Part shown: positions 34,149 to 41,740 of the stretch, one piece after another
Position numbering within the stretch: the first letter of the stretch is position 1
Layout: every line of letters begins with the position of its first letter
Assembly: GCA_041659525.1 (NCBI GenBank)
Contig: JBAZYC010000001.1
Location: 806,001-870,000, forward strand
Origin: JAAZKV01 sp041659525
Lineage (GTDB): Archaea; Iainarchaeota; Iainarchaeia; Iainarchaeales; JAAZKV01
Reading direction: 5' to 3'
Length of the DNA stretch: 64,000 nt
Made by a program: the position numbers and the translations under genes
The notes under the pieces: generated by a model
Databases searched by the model: none
What the model saw: the letters and a program-made list of their open reading frames with translations, nothing else
What the model was told of the DNA's origin: nothing

Positions 34149-35672
34149 ATGATTACTCCTAGTGAAATCAGTTTTCTTCCTTCCTCTCCGGGTTGTTATC
34201 TATTCAAAGATGAAAACGGAGTGGTGCTTTATGTGGGTAAAGCAAAAGACCTAAAAAAAAGGGTTAGTAATTACTTTCAAAAGAAAGAGCATGATCCAAA
34301 AACAGAGCTTCTTGTAACTAAAATAAAAAATATTGATTTTGTTTTGGTTTCAAATGAAGTAGAAGCCCTTCTTCTTGAAAACAATTTAATAAAAAAATAT
34401 TATCCTCATTTTAATCTTGATTTAAAGGATTCGAGAAGATACGCTTACATTAGAGTAAGCGAGGATGAAATCCCTTGGCTTGAAGTAGCAAGGATTAGAA
34501 AAGAAAAAGGAGAGTACTTTGGTCCTTTTGTAAGCGGGGGTATTAGAAAAATAATAATGGATACTGTGAGCAGGAATTTCAAAGTGCTAACTCAAAAACC
34601 CTCTCCACAATTAAGAAAATTAATCGAAAAAGAGGATTACAATAAGAGAGTTAATCAGGTAAAAAAGATTCTCAAAGGAAATGTAGATGAGTTAATAGAA
34701 GAACTAGAAAAATCAATGAAAGAAAATTCTACAAAAAACAATTTTGAGTATGCGATTACTCTAAGAAATCAAATTGCTGCGTTAAAAACTTTAAAAGAGC
34801 ATCAAAAAGTAGAGTTGACAAAAAGCATTGATGCGCATATAATTAATTACACTATTTCAGCTAATGAAGTTCATCTTCTTTTGTTTAATATTAGAAAAGG
34901 AATTGTGGAGGATAAGCAAGAATTTGTTTTCCAAGAAAGCGAAGAGTTTTTAGAAGATTTTTTAGTTCAATTTTATGATTCAACAAACATTCCTCAAGAG
35001 GTTATTTTGCCAGTTGAAGTAAATCCTATTATTGAAGAGTACTTGTCAAAAAAAGCGAATAGGAAAGTAAAAGTAATTGTTCCAAAGAGTGGGGAAAAGA
35101 AAGAACTTTTAGAATTTGTTTCAAAAAATATTACAGCAACTTTCTTTGCAGGAAGCGAAAGAATTACCGAGCTTCAAAAAGCTCTTGACTTAAAAAAAGC
35201 TCCTCATGTTATTGAGTGCTTTGATATTTCTCACTTAAGCGGAACAAACACAGTGGCTTCAATGGTTTCTTTCAAAGATGGTTTTCCTGATAAGGCAAAT
35301 TACAGAAAATTCAAGATAAATGCAAATACGAGTTCAGATGATTTGCTTGCAATGGAAGAGGTAATTACAAGAAGGTATTCTGGTTCGCTTTCAAAATCAA
35401 TGAAGAAACCTGATCTTATTGTAATTGATGGAGGGCCTACTCAATTAGGAGTTTCAAATAAAGTGCTCCACGAATTAAAATTAGATATCCCTATTATTTC
35501 TCTTGCAAAGCAATTTGAAGAAATTTATGAGCCTAATAAGAAAGAACCAATAAGATTAGATAAGAAACATAAGGGCTTGCAAATGCTTCAAGCAATTAGA
35601 GATGAAGCTCACAGATTTGCAATTACTTACCAAAGGTTGTTAAGGAAAAAAGAAATTGGGTTAAAAAAATAA
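34149..35672 (+). CDS. uvrC: excinuclease ABC subunit C, lacking the C-terminal HhH domain
   Basis: 507 residues versus about 600 in most bacteria. The GIY-YIG domain (GCYLFKDENGVVLYVGKAKD) makes the 3' incision, the UVR motif lies near residues 195-220 and binds UvrB, and the RNase H-like domain (CFDISHLSGTNTVASMV, then LIVIDGGPTQLG) makes the 5' incision. The protein stops at DEAHRFAITYQRLLRKKEIG, exactly where the tandem helix-hairpin-helix DNA-binding region normally begins. The stop is in frame with no sign of a following continuation. It lies 60 nt after uvrA and lacks a clear copy of the shared box. Confidence 0.95.
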   Translation: MITPSEISFLPSSPGCYLFKDENGVVLYVGKAKDLKKRVSNYFQKKEHDPKTELLVTKIKNIDFVLVSNEVEALLLENNLIKKYYPHFNLDLKDSRRYAYIRVSEDEIPWLEVARIRKEKGEYFGPFVSGGIRKIIMDTVSRNFKVLTQKPSPQLRKLIEKEDYNKRVNQVKKILKGNVDELIEELEKSMKENSTKNNFEYAITLRNQIAALKTLKEHQKVELTKSIDAHIINYTISANEVHLLLFNIRKGIVEDKQEFVFQESEEFLEDFLVQFYDSTNIPQEVILPVEVNPIIEEYLSKKANRKVKVIVPKSGEKKELLEFVSKNITATFFAGSERITELQKALDLKKAPHVIECFDISHLSGTNTVASMVSFKDGFPDKANYRKFKINANTSSDDLLAMEEVITRRYSGSLSKSMKKPDLIVIDGGPTQLGVSNKVLHELKLDIPIISLAKQFEEIYEPNKKEPIRLDKKHKGLQMLQAIRDEAHRFAITYQRLLRKKEIGLKK

Positions 35673-35739
35673 TTTAAGAAATATTTTCAAATAAATTAAC
35701 TAAAAAAAGTTTAAATAGTTGGTTTGGAGTATTTTATTT

Positions 35740-36204
35740 ATGAAGAACTTTATGAAGGTTGATGATCTTGTTCATCGGTCTGGTCTTGTTAATACTAAAG
35801 AGGAACTTGATTCTTTGAAAAGCAAAGGATTTAAGGCAATTATTTCTTTAGAAGAAATGGATATTCCTCTTCAGAGTTATGCTAAAAAAATTGGAATTAA
35901 GATTTACAATATCCCTATTCCTGAGTATGAAGTTCCTACTATGAGAGAAACTCTAAAAATGATTGCGGCGGTTGAGCGAACTAAAAGAGCGGGAGCTAAA
36001 ACTCTAATTCATTGCGAACAAGGGAGACAAAGGAGCGGAGTAATGTCTACTCTTTACTTGGCTTCAAAAGGAATGCATCCTCTTCAAGCTTATCACTTGC
36101 ATGATTATGGTAGCTCTGAAGTTCAAAAACAATTCATAATGGAAAAAGGCCCTTCACTTGCTGAGATGATGAAGAAAAGAAATGCAAGAAGATTGAGAAG
36201 ATAA
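35740..36204 (+). CDS. dual-specificity/tyrosine phosphatase-like protein
   Basis: 154 residues from the ATG at 35740, about 30 nt after a TATA (TTTAAATAG), so leaderless. The phosphate loop is HCEQGRQRSG, matching HCxxGxxR(S/T), with the Cys near residue 95. The preceding region (YNIPIPEYEVPTM) may provide the general acid. This is a DSP/PTP-fold enzyme acting on phosphoproteins, phosphoinositides or other phosphate esters. It sits between uvrC and uvrB but has its own promoter, so a link to repair is not shown. Confidence 0.87.
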   Translation: MKNFMKVDDLVHRSGLVNTKEELDSLKSKGFKAIISLEEMDIPLQSYAKKIGIKIYNIPIPEYEVPTMRETLKMIAAVERTKRAGAKTLIHCEQGRQRSGVMSTLYLASKGMHPLQAYHLHDYGSSEVQKQFIMEKGPSLAEMMKKRNARRLRR

Positions 36205-36219
36205 TTGGTTGTTTGCTTT

Positions 36220-36250
36220 GTCGGCAATTCACTTTCGAAAGTAGTTTAAA
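36220..36250 (+). promoter_or_regulatory. shared 17-bp box plus TATA (uvrB)
   Basis: GTCGGCAATTCACTTTC at 36220-36236, a 6-nt spacer, and a TATA region AGTTTAAAT from 36243. The uvrB ATG is exactly 30 nt from 36243. Confidence 0.75.
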
Positions 36251-36272
36251 TCTCTCTTTTTAGTAAGTATTT

Positions 36273-38249
36273 ATGAACAAAAAAGTGGAAGAGCATAAGT
36301 TTGAACTTGTTTCAAAGTTTAAGCCCGCGGGCTCTCAGCCAGAGGCAATTAAGTCTCTTACTAGAGGGATAAAAGAAGGTTCTTCTCCTCAAACTCTTTT
36401 AGGAGTAACGGGTTCTGGAAAAACTTTTACAATTGCAAATGTAATTGCTAATGTTGGAAAAAAGACGCTTGTTCTTGCTCACAACAAAACTCTTGCCGCT
36501 CAATTATACAATGAGTTCAAAACTTTTTTTCCAAATAACAGAGTAGAGTACTTTGTTTCTTTTTATGATTACTACCAGCCTGAATCTTATATTCCTCAAA
36601 CCGATCAGTACATTGAGAAGGATTCACAAATAAATGAATACATTGAAAGAATGAGACTCTCTGCAACTACTTCGCTTTTGAGTAGGACTGATGTTATTGT
36701 TATTGCAAGTGTTTCTTGCATTTATGGGTTAGGTAATCCGAAAAATTATTTAGGGATGGGGTTTGAATTAGAAGAAGGAATGAATTTCTCAAGAGAAGAG
36801 TTAATGTCAAAACTTTTGGATGCACAATATGAAAGAAATGATTTAGAATTATTGAGTGGAAGATTTAGAGTAAAAGGAAGTACAATTGATGTGGTTCCTG
36901 GGTATGAAAGAAGTATTATTCGAATTGAACTTGAGGGAAGTAAAATTGAAAGATTAACTGTTCTTGATAAAGTAACTGGAGCAGTAGAACAACGTTTAGA
37001 ACACTATCACTTATTTCCAGCTAGGCATTTTGTTGTTCCTGAAAGTGAAACCATTAATGCAATGGAGTTAATAAAAAAAGAACTTGACAACCGACTTCCG
37101 GAACTTGGTTTAGTTGAGGCTCATAGACTCAAGCAAAGAACAATGTATGATTTAGAATTAATGAAAACAATTGGTTTTTGTAAAGGAATTGAAAATTATT
37201 CTCGTCATTTTGATGGAAGAAAAGAAGGAGAAAAACCTTACACTTTAATGGATTACTTTGGAGAGGATTTTCTAATTGTAATTGATGAATCTCACCAATC
37301 AATCCCTCAACTAAATGGAATGTATAATGGGGACAGGCAGAGAAAGCAAACTCTTGTAGATTATGGTTTCCGCCTGCCAAGCGCACTTGATAATCGTCCG
37401 CTTAAGTTTAGTGAATTTGAAAGTTCCTACTTAAAGAAACAAAATGTTATTTTTGTAAGTGCTACTCCTGATAAGTACGAAAGAGCTAATTCAAAGAATT
37501 TTGTTGAACAAATAATTAGACCAACTGGTTTAGTTGATCCCGAGGTTAGCATTAAATCTACTAAGAATCAAATGGAAGATATTCTTAGTGAAATTGATGT
37601 TGTAATAAAGAATGGCAATAGAGTGCTAATAACTGCTTTAACAAAAAAACTTGCTGAAGAACTTGCTGACTTTTTTGCTTCAAAAGGAATCAAATCAAGA
37701 TATTTGCATTCTGAAATAAAAACGCTTGATAGGAGTGAAATAATTAGACAATTTAGAGTGGGTAAATTTGATGTTCTTGTTGGAATTAACTTACTAAGAG
37801 AAGGAATTGATATTCCTGAACTTGGACTTGTTGCAATTTTTGATGCAGATAAGGAAGGTTTCTTAAGAGACCAAAAGAGTTTGATTCAAATTATTGGTAG
37901 AGCTGCAAGAAACTCTACTTCTAAAGTAATTTTGTACGCTGATAAAAATACTGATTCAATGAAGAAAGCAATTGCTGAAACAAATAGAAGAAGAGAAATT
38001 CAACTTGCTTATAATAAAAAGAATCACATTACTCCAATTACAATAAGTAAACCAATTGAAGAACAGAGTATTATAATTAAGGATACTAAACACATTCCTA
38101 ACAAAGAGAAAGAGAGGCTCATTAAGCAAATGGAAATTGAAATGCGTGCTGCTGCTGAGAAACTTGACTTCGAACTTGCAATTGCACTAAGAGACCAAAT
38201 AGCTTCTATGCAAAAAGAACTAAACATGAAAAAGAATCCTGTTGAGTAG
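36273..38249 (+). CDS. uvrB: excinuclease ABC subunit B
   Basis: 658 residues, complete. UvrB verifies damage and recruits UvrC. The helicase motifs are intact: Walker A LGVTGSGKTFT near residue 43, the beta-hairpin YDYYQPESYIPQTDQYI, Walker B LIVIDESHQSIPQ and motif VI QIIGRAARN. The C-terminal UVR motif, MRAAAEKLDFELAIALRDQI, is near residues 625-645. The promoter carries the shared box, in a separate transcription unit from uvrA but with identical geometry. The adjoining uvrA and uvrC make a complete nucleotide excision set. Confidence 0.98.
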   Translation: MNKKVEEHKFELVSKFKPAGSQPEAIKSLTRGIKEGSSPQTLLGVTGSGKTFTIANVIANVGKKTLVLAHNKTLAAQLYNEFKTFFPNNRVEYFVSFYDYYQPESYIPQTDQYIEKDSQINEYIERMRLSATTSLLSRTDVIVIASVSCIYGLGNPKNYLGMGFELEEGMNFSREELMSKLLDAQYERNDLELLSGRFRVKGSTIDVVPGYERSIIRIELEGSKIERLTVLDKVTGAVEQRLEHYHLFPARHFVVPESETINAMELIKKELDNRLPELGLVEAHRLKQRTMYDLELMKTIGFCKGIENYSRHFDGRKEGEKPYTLMDYFGEDFLIVIDESHQSIPQLNGMYNGDRQRKQTLVDYGFRLPSALDNRPLKFSEFESSYLKKQNVIFVSATPDKYERANSKNFVEQIIRPTGLVDPEVSIKSTKNQMEDILSEIDVVIKNGNRVLITALTKKLAEELADFFASKGIKSRYLHSEIKTLDRSEIIRQFRVGKFDVLVGINLLREGIDIPELGLVAIFDADKEGFLRDQKSLIQIIGRAARNSTSKVILYADKNTDSMKKAIAETNRRREIQLAYNKKNHITPITISKPIEEQSIIIKDTKHIPNKEKERLIKQMEIEMRAAAEKLDFELAIALRDQIASMQKELNMKKNPVE

Positions 38250-38321
38250 TTTGACTAATCAAGTTTTCTAAATTTTATCTGCTCAGGGTAGAATTTTAAA
38301 CCTCAAAAACCTAATTTTTGA

Positions 38322-38957
38322 ATGCCTATTAAGAAAACTTTACCTGTGAACTCTGTAAAGAATTTGCCCGTAAATTCCGTGAAGAATTTGCCTGCAAATT
38401 CTGCAAAGAATTTGTTATTAAGAGTTAAGTATCCTCCTCTTTGGTTATTGCTTTTGTTAATCTTTTCTTCGTTATTTGTTTTTTGGCTTCCTCAAGCAAA
38501 AGCGATTTTACCAATACTTGGTTTGAATGAATGCCTTTCGGTGTTTGTTGCTGGATTGTTATTTGGGATAGGAATACTTACTCCTTTTTGTGCAGCGTTT
38601 TTTGTAAATTTCTCTGTTCAAAACATATTTGTTTGTGGAATTATAGGTGGATTTGCAGCTCTAATAATGGATTTAATTATTTTGAGTTTAATTAAGAAAT
38701 TGTTTAAAGATGAAGTTAAGGGGCATAAAGAAAAGCAATTAATTAAGCTTAATGGGTTCTTTTCAGAGAATTGGATTGGAAGAAAAATAGTGAATTATGC
38801 TTCTTTTGTCCTTGCCCCTTGGATTGTTGCAGCTCCCTTGCCTAATGACATGGGTAAAAAACTTGTTTTAATTCTGTTAAAGCTGAATATGGCTGAACTT
38901 GCAGTGATTAGTTTTTGTGCAAACACTATTGCAATTACTTTTTTTCTTTGGCTTTGA
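38322..38957 (+). CDS. membrane protein with N-terminal VNSVKNLP repeats
   Basis: 211 residues. The first 35 residues contain three tandem copies of an 8-residue unit (VNSVKNLP, VNSVKNLP, ANSAKNLL), encoded by 24-nt repeats. About five hydrophobic helices follow, with a charged loop in the middle (KDEVKGHKEKQ). LAPWIVAAPLPNDMG recalls the proline-containing re-entrant region of small DedA/VTT-like transporters, but I am not confident of that. The basic, asparagine-rich N-terminus is likely cytoplasmic. Confidence 0.7.
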   Translation: MPIKKTLPVNSVKNLPVNSVKNLPANSAKNLLLRVKYPPLWLLLLLIFSSLFVFWLPQAKAILPILGLNECLSVFVAGLLFGIGILTPFCAAFFVNFSVQNIFVCGIIGGFAALIMDLIILSLIKKLFKDEVKGHKEKQLIKLNGFFSENWIGRKIVNYASFVLAPWIVAAPLPNDMGKKLVLILLKLNMAELAVISFCANTIAITFFLWL

Positions 38958-38963
38958 TTAGTT

Positions 38964-39692
38964 TTATTTTTCTAATCTAAGTTCGTGCATGTAAATTAAG
39001 CCTTGTTGTATTCCATTGATTGATTTGTGTGTCCAAGTTGTTTTTATTGAATAACTAAACTTTTTTCCCATAATTGCAGGGTCAGTAAAATCTCCACCCA
39101 AACTAAAAGAAGGAATTAATAAAACCCCCTTTGGGTTAAGATATTTTTTAGCATCAATCAAAAATTTTTCAAATAATTTTGTTTCCATTATCATACTTGC
39201 TGAAATAGTATCGCCCTTGGGAGGGGTTCCTGAAAAAAATGGGATCATCCAAGTAATCAAATCAGCTTTTTCAGTAATGTTTTCAAACAAATCACTTTCG
39301 AATACCGTGCATATTTTTTCAAGTCCAAATTTTTTTATATTTATTTTTGTATTCTCAACGGATAATTTTGAAATATCAGTTGCAATGACTTTTTTTGCGC
39401 CATACTTTGCCATGATTACACTCATTAGTCCAGTACCTGAGCCAATCTCAATAACAGTCTTTTCTTGGAAGAGATCTGAATGGTAAAATAAGTATCTTGC
39501 ATGGTACCTTCCAGATGCTAAAAACGGGTTCCAAACTCCTTTTTTTAGAACAAATCCGTTAAGCATGTCTTTTTCTCCACTAACATCAAAATCAATTTCA
39601 AAGTCTTCATGTTGGTGTTTTTTCCATTGGGTAAGAACAATCTCCTTTTGTTGGTTATTCATTGAATTCAGATTTTTTTCCAAAAGGGTCAT
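38964..39692 (-). CDS. SAM-dependent methyltransferase (class I)
   Basis: 242 residues. Motif I is VIEIGSGTGLMSVIMAKYGA near residue 83, followed by motif post-I VIATDIS and LITWMIPFFSG in place of the NPPY-type motif IV. The profile fits a class I Rossmann methyltransferase of the protein-methylating or HemK-related kind. The substrate is not predictable. It ends 6 nt from the convergent membrane-protein gene. Confidence 0.85.
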   Translation of the reverse strand: MTLLEKNLNSMNNQQKEIVLTQWKKHQHEDFEIDFDVSGEKDMLNGFVLKKGVWNPFLASGRYHARYLFYHSDLFQEKTVIEIGSGTGLMSVIMAKYGAKKVIATDISKLSVENTKINIKKFGLEKICTVFESDLFENITEKADLITWMIPFFSGTPPKGDTISASMIMETKLFEKFLIDAKKYLNPKGVLLIPSFSLGGDFTDPAIMGKKFSYSIKTTWTHKSINGIQQGLIYMHELRLEK

Positions 39693-39744
39693 AAAAAATC
39701 AATAATACGTTTTATTTAAAAATATGGCCATTCACAATTGTTTT

Positions 39745-39814
39745 GTGTTTTTGTGATGAGGTAAATCCCTACGGAGCGAAAGCTGTGAAGATTTAATCCA
39801 ACTCTGAGAAACAC
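39745..39814 (+). ncRNA. box C/D guide sRNA
   Basis: Box C GTGATGA is at 39753-39759 and box D CTGA at 39804-39807. Internal variants are D' CGGA (39772-39775) and C' GTGAAGA (39785-39791). The ends pair (GTGTTT with AAACAC), closing the kink-turn. Guides are about 12 nt before D' (GGTAAATCCCTA) and before D (TTTAATCCAACT). Archaeal C/D sRNAs are 50-70 nt and direct 2'-O-methylation, so size and layout fit. Targets would contain TAGGGATTTACC or AGTTGGATTAAA; I could not check rRNA. No protein-coding reading competes in this gap. Confidence 0.72.
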
Positions 39815-39861
39815 ACTTAATTTTAAATAAAGAAATTGTTTAGTTATAACTAAGTGATTTT

Positions 39862-40410
39862 ATGAAAGAGTATTCTGGTCCAATTTTCTTTATTGTTCAT
39901 GGTCCTTACCGAAATAGTATTGCTGATCCAAAAAATAATATTTTATCAGTAAAAAACAGGAAACGAATAATTGAGATGTTAAACAAAGCGGGTCAAAGAA
40001 GAATTCCTGTTTTGTATTCTCCAGAAATTACCACTGCTGCGGCCATGAAACAGGATATTGAAGGAACTGTTGAAAATATTTTAAAATTTGTTAAATATAA
40101 ACCGCGTGTAATTGAGTTGACTACTTTTGGGTTTAGCAGTGAAGAAGTAAGTAGGGTTTTAAAAAAGCAAAAAATAATGCCAACTCAAATTACTTGTGCT
40201 GGTTATTTGAGGGATCATTGTGTTCTTCAATGGGCAAAAGCGGCCAGAGAAGCTTTTCCAAAAGCAAAAATAAATATTTTAGCAGGGGCTAGTTCTGTTT
40301 TAATGAGGCAAGAATCTTCAATTCCTTTTGAGAGAGAAAAATTCGCTGAAAAAATGAGAAAAGCTTCTATAAAACAAGTAAGAAAACTTACTCCAAGACA
40401 TTTTGTTTAA
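39862..40410 (+). CDS. isochorismatase-like cysteine hydrolase (tentative)
   Basis: 182 residues. The Rossmann-like order of strands and the segment ITCAGYLRDHCVLQWAKAARE resemble the GxxTDxCVxxTAxxA motif of isochorismatase-family hydrolases, with Cys as the nucleophile. The early Asp expected in the family is only weakly matched, near HGPYRNSIADP. It may also be an unrelated alpha/beta protein. It lies just after the C/D sRNA and ends 14 nt from the convergent aroA gene. Confidence 0.5.
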   Translation: MKEYSGPIFFIVHGPYRNSIADPKNNILSVKNRKRIIEMLNKAGQRRIPVLYSPEITTAAAMKQDIEGTVENILKFVKYKPRVIELTTFGFSSEEVSRVLKKQKIMPTQITCAGYLRDHCVLQWAKAAREAFPKAKINILAGASSVLMRQESSIPFEREKFAEKMRKASIKQVRKLTPRHFV

Positions 40411-40424
40411 TTCTTGGGTTATAG

Positions 40425-41720
40425 TTAGTTTCTCAAAATTATTTTTTCTATTTCTTCATAAAAATTAGGAAAACTTTTGTCTACTGCTCTTTCGTTCTCA
40501 ATTTTTACTCCAGGGATTCTTAGTCCTGCGATAGTAAAACTCATTGCGATTCGGTGATCGTTGTTTGAATCAATTATTGCGCCGTGTAGTTCTTTACCTA
40601 AATTTCCTTTTACAAGCAAATAATCTTTTCCACACTCAGCAGTTGCCCCTAATTGTTTTAGAGCATTAACTGTAACAGTTAATCTGTCTGATTCTTTTAT
40701 TCGTAAGTGCTCTACATTAGTTATTTTTGTTTCTCCAATAGCAAAAGCAGCTACAACTGCAAGTGGCATTACAATATCAGGGTAATCATTCATATCCACT
40801 TCTCCAATTCCTTTTAGCGAATTAGTTCCGTCTAAACTAACTGAATTTTCTTCCCATTTTACTTTGCAACCCATTCTTTCAAGAGCAGAGATAAAAAATT
40901 TGTCCCCTTGAGTAGAATTTTTTTTCAAATTAGTTACTCTTACTTTTCCATTTAATATTGCAGCTGCAGCAAAGAAATAAGCTGCGTTACTATAATCTCC
41001 TTCAATTAGAAGTTCTTTTCCAATATATTCTTGTCCTGATTTTATTTTAAAAGTTTTATAATTTTCGCAAGTGGCATTTACTCCAAATTCTTTCATTGAA
41101 CTAATTGTTACATCAATGTAAGGTTTTGAACTCAACTGCCCTATTGTTTCTATTTCTACATCCTTTTTTGCATAAGGGGCTGCGATTAATATTGAAGAAA
41201 AGTATTGAGAACTCTTATCTCCTGCTAGAGGGGTTTTTCCGCCAATAAATGAATTGCATTTTACTTTAATTGGAGGGCAACCATTTCCATTTATTGAAAT
41301 TGCCTGTACTCCTAGTGGGCCAAGTGCGTCAAGTAGATCTTGAATTGGTCTTCCGCTTCTCATTCTTTCTACTCCGTCAAGAACAACGTAATCATTTCCT
41401 TGTGCTAGTCCTGCTATTGAAACCAAAAATCTTACAGCTAACCCAGAGTTTCCAATGAACACGGTTTCTTTTGGAGCAACTGGCTTACCGTTTACTCCTA
41501 TTATTTCTATTTCATTTTTTTCTTTTGAAACGCTAATTTTTGCTCCGAATTGTTCCATTGCTTTCATTGCATATTCTTGGTCTTCAGCAATTAATCCGTT
41601 TTTAATTAGGGTTTTTCCTTTTGCAATTGAAGCAATTATTATTGCTCTGAGAGTATGAGCTTTTGAAGGAGGGGCACTTAGAGTTCCTAGGATTTGTTTT
41701 GCTGGAATTATTTCTTTCAA
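40425..41720 (-). CDS. aroA: 3-phosphoshikimate 1-carboxyvinyltransferase (EPSP synthase)
   Basis: 431 residues, standard length. It joins shikimate-3-phosphate and PEP. Signature segments are APPSKAHTLRA at the N-terminus, GNSGLAVRFLVSIAGL, the RMRSGRPIQDLLDALGPLG loop, DYPDIVMPLAVVAA and RIKESDRL near residue 330, and DHRIAMSFT near residue 390. It lies downstream of aroC in the same orientation with 20 nt between, so the last two shikimate-pathway genes form an operon. Confidence 0.97.
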   Translation of the reverse strand: MKEIIPAKQILGTLSAPPSKAHTLRAIIIASIAKGKTLIKNGLIAEDQEYAMKAMEQFGAKISVSKEKNEIEIIGVNGKPVAPKETVFIGNSGLAVRFLVSIAGLAQGNDYVVLDGVERMRSGRPIQDLLDALGPLGVQAISINGNGCPPIKVKCNSFIGGKTPLAGDKSSQYFSSILIAAPYAKKDVEIETIGQLSSKPYIDVTISSMKEFGVNATCENYKTFKIKSGQEYIGKELLIEGDYSNAAYFFAAAAILNGKVRVTNLKKNSTQGDKFFISALERMGCKVKWEENSVSLDGTNSLKGIGEVDMNDYPDIVMPLAVVAAFAIGETKITNVEHLRIKESDRLTVTVNALKQLGATAECGKDYLLVKGNLGKELHGAIIDSNNDHRIAMSFTIAGLRIPGVKIENERAVDKSFPNFYEEIEKIILRN

Positions 41721-41740
41721 AGTAACACCAATAACATTTT

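Noticed and set aside
34092..34149. Possible shared box before uvrC
   Set aside because: The stretch has TTTGCTTTTAG but lacks the CGGCA core, and its position relative to the TATA does not match the other six.
39692..39740. Box-like GGCCAT near the methyltransferase promoter at 39692
   Set aside because: It lacks the CGGCA core and the fixed spacing to the TATA.
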